A stretch of 6,975 bases of DNA, from contig JAAYYX010000110.1 in assembly GCA_012515135.1 (NCBI GenBank), positions 1 through 6,975 on the forward strand, written 5' to 3'. The first letter of the stretch is position 1. Every line of letters begins with the position of its first letter. Under the pieces are notes generated by a model. That model was not told the origin of the DNA. It worked only from the letters and a program-made list of their open reading frames with translations, and made no database searches. This DNA comes from Clostridiales bacterium (GTDB lineage Bacteria > Bacillota > Clostridia > Peptostreptococcales > Anaerovoracaceae). The position numbers and the translations under genes were made by a program. Below, piece after piece: positions 1 through 6,221 of this stretch.

Positions 1-20
1 TCATGTGGTGAGGTTTGGGC

Positions 21-1160
21 TTATTTTATGAATCCTCCGCCTGCCACCCTTCCGTCGGGGTAATAAAAGACTATGGACTGTCCCGGCGTTACCGCTTTTT
101 GTTTTTCTTCGAATAATGTTTCTATTACAAAGCCTTCGGGGTCAGCCCCGGGGCCTTTTTCTTCTACAGTTCTTATTACGGCAAAAGAAGGTTTCGCAGA
201 ATAGCGGACTTTTGCAAGGACCTTTTTGTTTTCAAGATTTGAAGGCATTTTTTTGCATTCCGTTTCTGTAAAAAAGTTTCCCCCGGAAAAAACCTTGTAG
301 CTGTAAAGGTCTTCTTTTTCTCCCAGAGTCACGGTATTGTTTTTTGCATCCAGGCGGGTAACGAACATGGGCCTGCCAAAGGTGCCTCCCAGCCCTTTTC
401 TCTGTCCCACAGTATAGTTTATTATGCCTTTATGGCTGCCGATTATGTCTCCCTTCATATCAATGAAATCGCCCCTTTCGGCGGCATAACCGTTTTTCCT
501 AAAAAACTCAGCATATCCTTCATCGCTGTCAATAAAACATATCTCCTGGCTGTCGGGCGAATCAGCATTGCTTAGATCATTTTCTTTTACGAATTTTCTT
601 ATATCATCCTTGCTTTCAAAATCGCCCAGAGGCAAAATCAGTCCGGACAGGATCTCTTGGGGCAGTCTGTAAAGCATGTAGGACTGATCCTTTTTTTTGT
701 TTGCTGCCGTTTTTATATAATATACATCTTCCCGAAAAACGACGGAGGCATAGTGGCCCGTTGAAATATAACGGGCACCCTTCGCATCTGCCGTCTCCTT
801 CAGTGTTTTGAATTTTATGAGGGGATTGCATATTATACAGGGATTCGGTGTACGGCCCGAAAGATATTCATCGCAGAAATCGGCAAGCACAGTTTCATTG
901 AACTCCCGGGACACATTCTTATAAACAAAATCTATATCCATTTCTTTTGCCGCTTTTTCTGCTGCTGCCCTGCTTTTTTCACTCTTTTCATCCGCTTCTG
1001 TGGTTACATCAAAATAAAGACCTGTTACTTCAAAGCCTTTTTCTTTCAATAATAAAGCAGCGGCAGTGCTGTCAACTCCGCCGCTCAATCCCAAAACTAC
1101 TTTATTTTCCGCAACCGCCGCTGCAACCTTCCGGCTGTTCGTGTTCATCTTCTTCTGCAT
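21..1160 (-). CDS. mnmA: tRNA-specific 2-thiouridylase MnmA
   Basis: Cytoplasmic ATP-dependent enzyme that thiolates wobble uridine 34 of Lys, Glu and Gln tRNAs, using sulfur that originates from a cysteine desulfurase. The 379-residue product shows the full family signature: the PP-loop SGGVDS at residues 26-31, the catalytic cysteine in PNPCIIC (C108, with C111 nearby), TGHYA near 134-138, the tRNA-binding DQSYML at 158-163, the second catalytic cysteine in SQEICFI (C208), and HKGI...YTVGQRKGLG around 243-258, ending in a C-terminal beta-barrel. It is slightly longer than the usual roughly 360 residues, partly through an N-terminal tail. That tail lies inside the 3' end of nifU: the overlap is 59 bases from Met1, or 47 if Met5 (base 1148) is used. 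GAAGGG lies 11 bases before Met1, and GAAGAAG directly abuts Met5, so the exact start is open. It is the last gene of the nifS-nifU-mnmA cluster and probably translationally coupled to nifU. The identity is secure. Confidence 0.97.
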   Translation of the reverse strand: MQKKMNTNSRKVAAAVAENKVVLGLSGGVDSTAAALLLKEKGFEVTGLYFDVTTEADEKSEKSRAAAEKAAKEMDIDFVYKNVSREFNETVLADFCDEYLSGRTPNPCIICNPLIKFKTLKETADAKGARYISTGHYASVVFREDVYYIKTAANKKKDQSYMLYRLPQEILSGLILPLGDFESKDDIRKFVKENDLSNADSPDSQEICFIDSDEGYAEFFRKNGYAAERGDFIDMKGDIIGSHKGIINYTVGQRKGLGGTFGRPMFVTRLDAKNNTVTLGEKEDLYSYKVFSGGNFFTETECKKMPSNLENKKVLAKVRYSAKPSFAVIRTVEEKGPGADPEGFVIETLFEEKQKAVTPGQSIVFYYPDGRVAGGGFIK

Positions 1161-1566
1161 TTGGATCGAAACCCTTCAGCCCTTCATATTCTTTGTTGTT
1201 TTTCTTGGCATAATCATATATCGCAGCTTTTATGGCATGATCGGCCAGTACCGAGCAGTGTATTTTCACAGCGGGAAGCCCGCCCAGCTCATCGACTATC
1301 TGCTTATTGGTCATTTCCAGAGCTTCGTCTATGGTTTTGCCTATTATCATATCTGTGGCGATACTTGATGATGCTATGGCAGAGCCGCATCCGAAGGTCT
1401 TGAATTTGGCATCGGTTATCTTATCATCGCTGACCTTTATCATTATCTGCATCATGTCTCCGCATACAGGGCTGCCGTACTTGCCCACCCCGTCGGGGTT
1501 TTCAAGTTCGCCCACATTATGAGGATTCATGAAGTGATCCATTACCTTGTCGTTATACATTCCCAT
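1102..1566 (-). CDS. nifU: NifU/IscU-type Fe-S cluster assembly scaffold
   Basis: Scaffold on which [2Fe-2S] and [4Fe-4S] clusters are built with sulfur from NifS before transfer to target proteins; cytoplasmic. At 154 residues it is the single-domain IscU-like form, not the longer three-domain NifU. The three cluster-ligand cysteines are present: C35 in SPVCGD (with the family Asp37), C60 in FGCGSAIASSS and C104 in KIHCSVLA. The C-terminal tail is acidic and ends in GCSGGCGK, which adds two further cysteines (C148 and C152). This tail is encoded in the part that overlaps mnmA. The start lies 4 bases after the nifS stop. A purine-rich GGAGGAG lies inside the last nifS codons, about 17 bases before Met1 and 23 before the alternative Met3 (base 1560), so either Met is possible. 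No promoter is visible between nifS and nifU, so co-transcription is inferred. Confidence 0.96.
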   Translation of the reverse strand: MGMYNDKVMDHFMNPHNVGELENPDGVGKYGSPVCGDMMQIMIKVSDDKITDAKFKTFGCGSAIASSSIATDMIIGKTIDEALEMTNKQIVDELGGLPAVKIHCSVLADHAIKAAIYDYAKKNNKEYEGLKGFDPNAEEDEHEQPEGCSGGCGK

Positions 1567-1570
1567 TTTT

Positions 1571-2740
1571 TTACCAGCCTTTCTCCTCCGAGACAGAGGA
1601 TACCTCTCTGAGTTTAGTTATTATTTCTTTAAGTGCTTCCACTGTATAATCCAGATCTTCCTTTGTTGTAAAGTCTCCCATGGTGAATCTTATGGTACCG
1701 TGTATCATCTCAACGGGCACTCCCATGGCCGCCAGTACATGGGAAGGCGAAAGGGATGCCGAGGAACAGGCGGATCCTGTTGAAACATATATCCCCTTCT
1801 CATTGAGCAACAGAAGGATGGCTTCTCCCTCGATATAATTGAAGGTTATATTTGCATTCCCCGGGTGCCTGTGATCCATGCTGCCGTTTATATTCACATC
1901 TTTTATGCTGCCTTTGACTCTGTCGATAAAATAATTTCTGAGTTCTGTGAGTCTATTTATATGATCCGTCAAATTTTTATTTGCCAGCTCTGCCGCTTTC
2001 CCGAATCCTACTATGCCGGCAAGATTTTCTGTTCCCGCACGCTTCTTGTTTTCCTGAGCGCCTCCGTGTACGAAATTTGATATCCTTACGCCCTTTCTTA
2101 TATAAAGAGCTCCCACACCCTTTGGTCCGTATATCTTATGGGAGGAAAGGGACATCATATCGACTCCCAGTTCCTTGACATCTATTGGCACATTCCCCAG
2201 GGCCTGCACCGCATCCGTATGGAAAAGCACTCCGTGTTTCTTGGCCACAAGGGCCAGTTCCTTTATGGGCTCTATGCTGCCCACTTCATTATTGACCATC
2301 ATCAGTGAAACAAGAACAGTTTTGTCATTTATGGACTTTTCCAGTTCCGCAGGGCTTATTATGCCCTCCTTGTCCACCGAAAGAAAGGTGGCGTCTATTC
2401 CTCTTTTCATAAGATACTGGGCAGTATGCATGATAGCATGATGCTCGATACTGCTGGTTATCATATGGTTTCCTTTTTTCTTCATTGCATCCAGTGTGCC
2501 GAAAACAGCCCAGTTGTCAGCTTCTGTACCGCTTCCCGTAAAGAATATCTCTTCGGGGGAAGCATTTATAAGATCTGCCAGTCTTTTTCTGGCAAGATTC
2601 AGTGCCTCTTTTGATTCTGATGCTATTTTATATAAACTTGAAGGATTTCCGAAGTGCTCCGTGAAATACGGTGCCATTTCTTCAAAAACTTCTTTTTTTA
2701 CCGGTGTTGTCGCCGAATAATCAAGATATACTTCTTTCAT
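1571..2740 (-). CDS. nifS: Cysteine desulfurase NifS/IscS
   Basis: PLP-dependent enzyme that converts L-cysteine to alanine and carries the released sulfur as a persulfide to NifU and, in this context, to MnmA. The 389-residue product starts with the family N-terminus VYLDYSATTPV. It has the PLP region with histidines at 100-101 (IEHHAI), FHTDAVQ at 173-179, and the Schiff-base lysine K202 in SSHKIYGPKG. The catalytic loop cysteine is C325 in STGSACSSAS. The long loop and the neighbouring NifU point to the group I (NifS/IscS) class rather than SufS. AAAGGAG sits 11 bases before the ATG and fixes the start. It is the first gene of the sulfur cluster, 55 bases after the DUF896 gene, with a weak candidate promoter in that gap. 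No iscR/Rrf2 regulator gene lies next to it, unlike many clostridial isc loci. Confidence 0.97.
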   Translation of the reverse strand: MKEVYLDYSATTPVKKEVFEEMAPYFTEHFGNPSSLYKIASESKEALNLARKRLADLINASPEEIFFTGSGTEADNWAVFGTLDAMKKKGNHMITSSIEHHAIMHTAQYLMKRGIDATFLSVDKEGIISPAELEKSINDKTVLVSLMMVNNEVGSIEPIKELALVAKKHGVLFHTDAVQALGNVPIDVKELGVDMMSLSSHKIYGPKGVGALYIRKGVRISNFVHGGAQENKKRAGTENLAGIVGFGKAAELANKNLTDHINRLTELRNYFIDRVKGSIKDVNINGSMDHRHPGNANITFNYIEGEAILLLLNEKGIYVSTGSACSSASLSPSHVLAAMGVPVEMIHGTIRFTMGDFTTKEDLDYTVEALKEIITKLREVSSVSEEKGW

Positions 2741-2766
2741 TTTCAGATGTGCTCCTTTACTTTTTC

Positions 2767-2793
2767 TTTATACCAATTTCTGGGTATTTTCAA
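2767..2793 (-). promoter_or_regulatory. Weak candidate promoter for nifS-nifU-mnmA
   Basis: Read on the minus strand, TTGAAA (2788-2793) is followed after 15 bases by TATAAA (2767-2772). The spacer is shorter than the usual 16-18. Transcription would start near 2760, right at the nifS ribosome binding site. A short inverted repeat, ATACC / GGTAT with an 8-base gap (2770-2787), lies between the two boxes. It could be an operator or chance. Read-through from the strong promoter ahead of the DUF896 gene could also supply the cluster. Confidence 0.3.
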
Positions 2794-2795
2794 AC

Positions 2796-3011
2796 TCAAT
2801 TTTCTTTCTTTTTAATAGAATCAAGTTCTTCTTCTGACATATCCTCAACAAAACGGATCTTGTCCAGATGTTGTTTTGTTCTTTGTCTTATTGCCGCAAT
2901 ATATTCATCTCTCAAGATCTTCTGCTCTTTTTTTTCTTCCGGAGTAAGTTCCCCTTCTTTCTGCTTTTTTGCCAGTTGGTTTATTCGTTTTATCTTTTCT
3001 TCTGAAATCAT
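2796..3011 (-). CDS. DUF896 (YnzC-like) small cytoplasmic protein
   Basis: A 71-residue, highly charged, probably helical protein with no membrane segment. The start MISEEKIKRINQLAKKQKEG, followed by LTPEEKKEQKILRDEYI, matches the DUF896 family, typified by Bacillus subtilis YnzC, which folds as a short helical hairpin and whose function is not established. It ends in a lysine/glutamate-rich tail (SIKKKEN), a little shorter than YnzC. The reading frame stays open upstream to an ATG at 3110, but that start would place the promoter inside the gene. The ATG at 3011 has AAAGGAA 5 bases ahead of it and begins exactly where the family homology begins, so it is preferred. The gene has its own consensus promoter and stands just upstream of nifS. 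In B. subtilis ynzC belongs to a LexA-controlled operon; no LexA-box match is visible here. Confidence 0.9.
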   Translation of the reverse strand: MISEEKIKRINQLAKKQKEGELTPEEKKEQKILRDEYIAAIRQRTKQHLDKIRFVEDMSEEELDSIKKKEN

Positions 3012-3016
3012 ATATG

Positions 3017-3023
3017 TTCCTTT
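3017..3023 (-). promoter_or_regulatory. Ribosome binding site fixing the DUF896 start
   Basis: AAAGGAA on the minus strand, 5 bases before the ATG at 3011. It supports this internal ATG over the upstream ATG at 3110 in the same frame. Confidence 0.75.
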
Positions 3024-3026
3024 CAC

Positions 3027-3059
3027 AAAAAATCCGACTATAATATTATAGTCGGATTT
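3027..3059 (-). terminator. Rho-independent terminator of the surface-protein gene
   Basis: A perfect palindrome of 30 bp (3030-3059), with half-site AAATCCGACTATAAT, is followed on the minus strand by T residues to give a run of six (3027-3032, three of them inside the stem). It begins 70 bases after the stop codon of the surface-protein gene. Only the minus strand has the T-run, so it would terminate the comEA/surface-protein transcript. The centre is AT-only, so the effective stem is the outer AAATCCGAC / GTCGGATTT part plus whatever A-U pairs form. The same palindrome holds a -10 box, so it may also be an operator. Confidence 0.7.
3030..3059. repeat. Perfect 30-bp palindrome
   Basis: Two 15-base arms that are exact reverse complements with no spacer, half-site AAATCCGACTATAAT. 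It overlaps the -10 box and start point of the DUF896 promoter and forms the terminator hairpin of the preceding gene. The core reads TATAATATTATA, so TATAAT occurs on both strands. Confidence 0.95.
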
Positions 3060-3073
3060 ACTGGCTGTGTCAA
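3045..3073 (-). promoter_or_regulatory. Consensus sigma-A promoter for the DUF896 gene
   Basis: On the minus strand an exact TTGACA (3068-3073) is followed after exactly 17 bases by an exact TATAAT (3045-3050). Both hexamers and the spacing match the vegetative sigma-factor consensus. The expected start point near 3038 gives a leader of about 27 bases containing the ribosome binding site. The -10 box lies inside the 30-bp palindrome at 3030-3059, so a symmetric DNA-binding protein could block it. Confidence 0.85.
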
Positions 3074-3128
3074 AACAATCAATTCCAAAAACTCTTTTAG
3101 AAATTCTCACTTATTCATTCTGCTGATT

Positions 3129-5543
3129 TTAACGTAATAACGCCGATCTCTTTCTCAGCAGGAAAGCAGCTGTTCCCACTGATAAACAGGCTGTCAGAAG
3201 CCATATGAATATTGGTATGCCTCCGGGATCACCGGTTTTGACCGGCATAATGGCATCATTGTTTATCCTGACATCTTTGGTATATACTTCGATATCCTGT
3301 CCTTTATATAAGAGCTCTGTTTCGGCGGCTATTCCGGAAGGTTTCACATATCCACCGGGAGTTTTGGTTTCGATGATCTCATATCTGCCCAGATAAAGGG
3401 GTTTTGTTATGGCTTCTCCGTTATCGTCAGTAATAACAGATGCCGCCTTTTCTCCCTTGGCCAGCCTCAATGTCCCGTCGGGCGTGATTATGTCCTCTGC
3501 CGCCACTATATCAAAGCCCGCACCGCTGAGCATCGTTTTTTTATCCAATCCGTCCTTCCCGGATCCTGATTTCAATATTCTTATGGCAGCTTTCTGAGGA
3601 ACATCCACCTGGGCAAGTTCAAGTACGTCTTCTTCACTGCCGTCCACCACAAAGCTTATGGCTTCGTTCTCAAGGACGTAATCTCCCGGAGCCGCCACTT
3701 CTATGAGCTCATAGCTTCCGTATGTCAGTTCTTGCGGCAGTCTTACCCGACCGCTGTCATCTGTCACGAAAGTGTCAGTATCAATGGGTATGGGATATTC
3801 ATCATGTCCGGTTATGTATTCTCCCGTTACCATATTTCTGACTTTGTATTTTGTACCCTCGCTTTTGATGGTTTCTCCCGTCTCTTCATCCGTCTTTATG
3901 ATATCCACGGGAACACTGTATTTCGGATTGTTTACCGTAAATCTGTATGTTTTGAGGTCTTCCCTTATGGCCACAGTAAAGTCCTCCGCCATTTTTGTTC
4001 CCTCAGCGCCTGCCCTCTGGGTCACTATGTAATCCCCGTAGGGCAGAAGTCCCGTACCTCCGTAACCTTCTTCATCCGTTACGATTTCATCTTTCCAGAA
4101 TTCAGGTGCATCCTCATAGCTCCCGAACCGTTCTTCATATATACAAAATACTGCGCCTTCCTCCGGCGTACCTTTGACATTTTTCTGATCGTTATCCATA
4201 TGCTTCATTATTTCTATACGGCCCTTTTTCATTATGTTTAAGAAATCCACATCGGAAGTCCTGTTTTCAGTCACGGTGACAATAACGGGAGCATTCTGGC
4301 GGTAACGGTCTTCTGACTGTTCCGTTACAGTATAAGTCCCCGGATAAAGATCTGTGGCAATGGTTCCTCCCGGACCTGTGATGAGGGTCCTTTCTGTCAT
4401 ATCATTGCCGCTTATGCGAAAAACAAGACCGCTTTTTATGTCATCCTCTGAGGTTTTTACTATCCTGCCTGTTCCCTGGTTTTCAGTCCTTACGCCCATA
4501 TAAAACTTCACCGGATCCTTCGTTCCGGTTATTATGGCCTGGGTGGATGTGGCTCCGCCCCAGATCAGCATCTCATGGGAAGGCAGATCCACATCTTTTT
4601 TTATTGATATTTTGTCGGATGTGATCATCCTGTCTGCAGAAAACGTATAATTATCTCCGCTTTTTGAAACAGAAATGCCTGTTTTGTTGAAGGAAAGAGC
4701 CTCTCCCGTTTTGTTTGAATCGTTCAGAGTAAGACTCCACTTGCCTGTCTTATAGCTGTGTTTCAAAACATACTCGTTAGCATCCTCCTCCGTTCTTGAT
4801 GTGAAGGAGGGGATCTTGTAGTATTCTTCCATTTTAGAAAGCATCCAGTTATAACACCTTTCTGCCGGTCTCCCCTCCAGAGTATTCTTGAAATATTCTG
4901 CGGAAACATGGCCGTTTCCGGATATTTCGGTGGGGGATGTCCTTAGTTTCTGCTGATATTCCCATATTATCATCTGGGTGGCCCAGTACCAGTCATCCTG
5001 ATTGCATCCGGATACGGGTACGCTTTTGCCCGGCTGTCTGCCAAAAATCGTTGCCAGCATTATACCGGTCCTTGTTTTTTTTGGCAGGTTACTGAAATAT
5101 GAGTCATTTTCCGCATTTCTTCCTCTGTATGAAGTCACATCGGGAAAACTCACTCCCTGCTCGATACAGTATCCCCACCAGGCTCCGTCGCCTTCCACAT
5201 CTATCTTGTAATGCATCCTGGGTCCTTCGTAATTATTATGGGTAAAGGTGTATGTGCTGCCGTCACTGTTATAGCCTATGGAAGTCTGTGTGCCTCCTCT
5301 GTAAAAGTACTCTCCGTCACTGCCTATAAGGGTGCTTTTGTAGTCTGTGAGAGCTGTGTCCCCGTCCTTTGGCACTGCAGCGGCCACAGCAGGCATGATC
5401 GTAATCGTAAGAGCAAAAACCATTATCATACTTATTGCTCTTTTGAGTGCATTGCTTTTGAGTGCATTGCTTCTTTTTCTTTTCGTTACCGGGCTTATGG
5501 ATCCTTCCGTTTCGGATCCTTTGTTTCTTTTTATTTTTTGCAT
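3129..5543 (-). CDS. Thioester-domain surface adhesin with SpaA/CnaB repeats and wall-anchor signal
   Basis: An 804-residue exported protein. Residues 1-36 are a long basic leader, and 37-57 a hydrophobic signal segment with likely cleavage after AVAAA (about 56). Residues 95-245 resemble a thioester domain (TED): C126 in YCIEQG and Q190 in DDWYWATQMIIWEY are the expected pair for an internal Cys-Gln thioester, which in characterised homologues can bind host proteins covalently. Four CnaB/SpaA-like beta-sandwich repeats follow, near 360-437, 441-540, 545-648 and 652-762, each starting with a Lys strand (K363, K447, K550, K658). E-box glutamates E408, E615 and E725 fit isopeptide-bond chemistry; repeat 2 has Gln509 instead. 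The C-terminus has PVKTGD (767-772), a membrane helix (about 775-796) and the basic tail RKRSALLR, a sortase-like sorting signal with a non-LPXTG motif. The ATG at 5543 is preceded by AGGAAAGGA. It lies 21 bases after comEA and probably shares its transcript. Domain classes are well supported; the ligand is unknown. Confidence 0.9.
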   Translation of the reverse strand: MQKIKRNKGSETEGSISPVTKRKRSNALKSNALKRAISMIMVFALTITIMPAVAAAVPKDGDTALTDYKSTLIGSDGEYFYRGGTQTSIGYNSDGSTYTFTHNNYEGPRMHYKIDVEGDGAWWGYCIEQGVSFPDVTSYRGRNAENDSYFSNLPKKTRTGIMLATIFGRQPGKSVPVSGCNQDDWYWATQMIIWEYQQKLRTSPTEISGNGHVSAEYFKNTLEGRPAERCYNWMLSKMEEYYKIPSFTSRTEEDANEYVLKHSYKTGKWSLTLNDSNKTGEALSFNKTGISVSKSGDNYTFSADRMITSDKISIKKDVDLPSHEMLIWGGATSTQAIITGTKDPVKFYMGVRTENQGTGRIVKTSEDDIKSGLVFRISGNDMTERTLITGPGGTIATDLYPGTYTVTEQSEDRYRQNAPVIVTVTENRTSDVDFLNIMKKGRIEIMKHMDNDQKNVKGTPEEGAVFCIYEERFGSYEDAPEFWKDEIVTDEEGYGGTGLLPYGDYIVTQRAGAEGTKMAEDFTVAIREDLKTYRFTVNNPKYSVPVDIIKTDEETGETIKSEGTKYKVRNMVTGEYITGHDEYPIPIDTDTFVTDDSGRVRLPQELTYGSYELIEVAAPGDYVLENEAISFVVDGSEEDVLELAQVDVPQKAAIRILKSGSGKDGLDKKTMLSGAGFDIVAAEDIITPDGTLRLAKGEKAASVITDDNGEAITKPLYLGRYEIIETKTPGGYVKPSGIAAETELLYKGQDIEVYTKDVRINNDAIMPVKTGDPGGIPIFIWLLTACLSVGTAAFLLRKRSALLR
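3231..3248 (-). other. Codons of the PVKTGD-type sorting motif
   Basis: Encodes MPVKTG, residues 766-771 of the surface protein, followed by D, a glycine-rich link, a membrane helix and a basic tail. The layout is that of a cell-wall sorting signal. The motif is not canonical LPXTG: there is one extra residue between Pro and Thr. It resembles (V/I)KTGD-type endings that I recall from clostridial SpaA proteins. No sortase gene lies in the window. Confidence 0.6.
5441..5470 (-). repeat. 15-bp in-frame tandem duplication in the surface-protein leader
   Basis: Two identical adjacent 15-base units (5441-5455 and 5456-5470, each TTTTGAGTGCATTGC on the plus strand) encode SNALK twice, about residues 25-34, just before the hydrophobic signal segment. 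A unit length divisible by three keeps the frame and lengthens the basic n-region. Confidence 0.95.
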
Positions 5544-5564
5544 TTTCTGTCCTTTCCTTGTTTA

Positions 5565-6215
5565 TCACAATGTTATATAGGGTTTCAGTTTTTCAAAGGT
5601 CTTGTCCCCTATGCCGTCTATGTTTTTCAGGTCTTCCAGTGCGGCGAACCTGCCGTTTGATGTTCTGTATGATATTATTTTCTGTGCTGTCACCGGTCCT
5701 ACACCGCTCAAGGTCTCCAGTTCGGCGGCGGATGCGGAATTTATGCTCACTTTTACTGCCGTTTGAGAAACTCCGGAATCATATGAACCCGAAGCATCCC
5801 CTCCCGGGATCCCGCCCGTTTCTCCTCTTCCCGGTACATATATCTTTTCGCCGTCCGTTACAACAGCAGCCCTGTTTATCGTTGAAATATCAGCATCTTT
5901 TGTTAATCCGCCGGCTGCATCTATGGCATCTCCCACACGGCTGTTTTTTGGCAGTTCCACCACTTGCGGCTGATTCACCGAACCGGAAACATCAACTATG
6001 ACTATTCCCGCATATTCATCTTCCTTTGTTTCTTCTTCGGATACCATCATGTCCGCCTCTTTCATGGTCATTTCACCGCCATCGCCGGTTTTAAAGAAAA
6101 AAACAAAAACAGCTGCTATAACAATGGCTGCTACAGCTGCTGCTTTAAGGACCTTCGTCTTGTTGGCCAGCAAATATTCTTTGGATAAATACTCTTTGGA
6201 TAAATACTTTTTCAT
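5565..6215 (-). CDS. comEA: ComEA-type DNA-binding competence protein (SLBB + helix-hairpin-helix)
   Basis: Membrane-anchored protein that in naturally competent bacteria binds double-stranded DNA outside the membrane and hands it to the ComEC channel. The 216-residue product has a short cytoplasmic tail with a five-residue repeat (LSKEY twice, residues 5-14) and one membrane helix (about 23-41). An acidic stalk follows, then an SLBB domain (about 70-128, VDVSGSVNQPQVVEL...GDAIDAAGGL...KIYVPG), a Gly/Ser/Asp linker (129-150) and two tandem HhH motifs (about 155-216: VSINSASAAELETLSGVGP and LKNIDGIGDKTFEKLKPYI). This is the standard Bacillota layout and length. The start is fixed by AGGGGG 7 bases before the ATG. 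A promoter with an exact TTGACA lies upstream, and the ribosome binding site is in an inverted repeat. No comEC or comEB is visible; the next gene is the surface adhesin. DNA uptake itself cannot be inferred from this gene alone. Confidence 0.95.
   Translation of the reverse strand: MKKYLSKEYLSKEYLLANKTKVLKAAAVAAIVIAAVFVFFFKTGDGGEMTMKEADMMVSEEETKEDEYAGIVIVDVSGSVNQPQVVELPKNSRVGDAIDAAGGLTKDADISTINRAAVVTDGEKIYVPGRGETGGIPGGDASGSYDSGVSQTAVKVSINSASAAELETLSGVGPVTAQKIISYRTSNGRFAALEDLKNIDGIGDKTFEKLKPYITL
6172..6201 (-). repeat. 15-bp in-frame tandem duplication at the comEA 5' end
   Basis: Units 6172-6186 and 6187-6201 are identical except for one base (AAATATTCTTTGGAT and AAATACTCTTTGGAT on the plus strand). 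A partial third copy (AAATACT) runs toward the start codon. They encode the repeated LSKEY near the N-terminus, ahead of the membrane helix. Confidence 0.93.
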
Positions 6216-6221
6216 GAAAAT

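Noticed and set aside
1..20. A possible next gene starting at the ATG on the minus strand at 2-4.
   Set aside because: Only four bases would be visible, and no ribosome binding site precedes it. The 20 bases after mnmA show no terminator either.
3011..3030. A LexA (SOS) box ahead of the DUF896 gene, since Bacillus ynzC is in a LexA operon.
   Set aside because: Only a GAACATAT fragment is present; the symmetric GAAC-N4-GTTC pattern is missing.
3039..3044. A divergent plus-strand promoter using the mirrored TATAAT in the palindrome.
   Set aside because: No -35-like hexamer lies 16-18 bases upstream on the plus strand (the site reads GTTCCT), and there is no plus-strand gene.
3012..3110. An N-terminal extension of the DUF896 gene to an ATG at 3110 (104 residues).
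   Set aside because: It would contain the promoter and palindrome, has no family homology, and the internal ATG at 3011 has a good ribosome binding site.
3732..4241. A 169-residue open frame on the plus strand.
   Set aside because: It lies antisense to the SpaA repeats of the surface protein, with no recognisable domain and no promoter or ribosome binding site seen. It is a shadow frame.
5211..6001. Several plus-strand open frames with hydrophobic or Arg/Pro-rich translations.
   Set aside because: They are antisense to comEA and the surface-protein 5' end; their hydrophobic composition reflects the complement of Lys/Glu-rich and signal-peptide codons.
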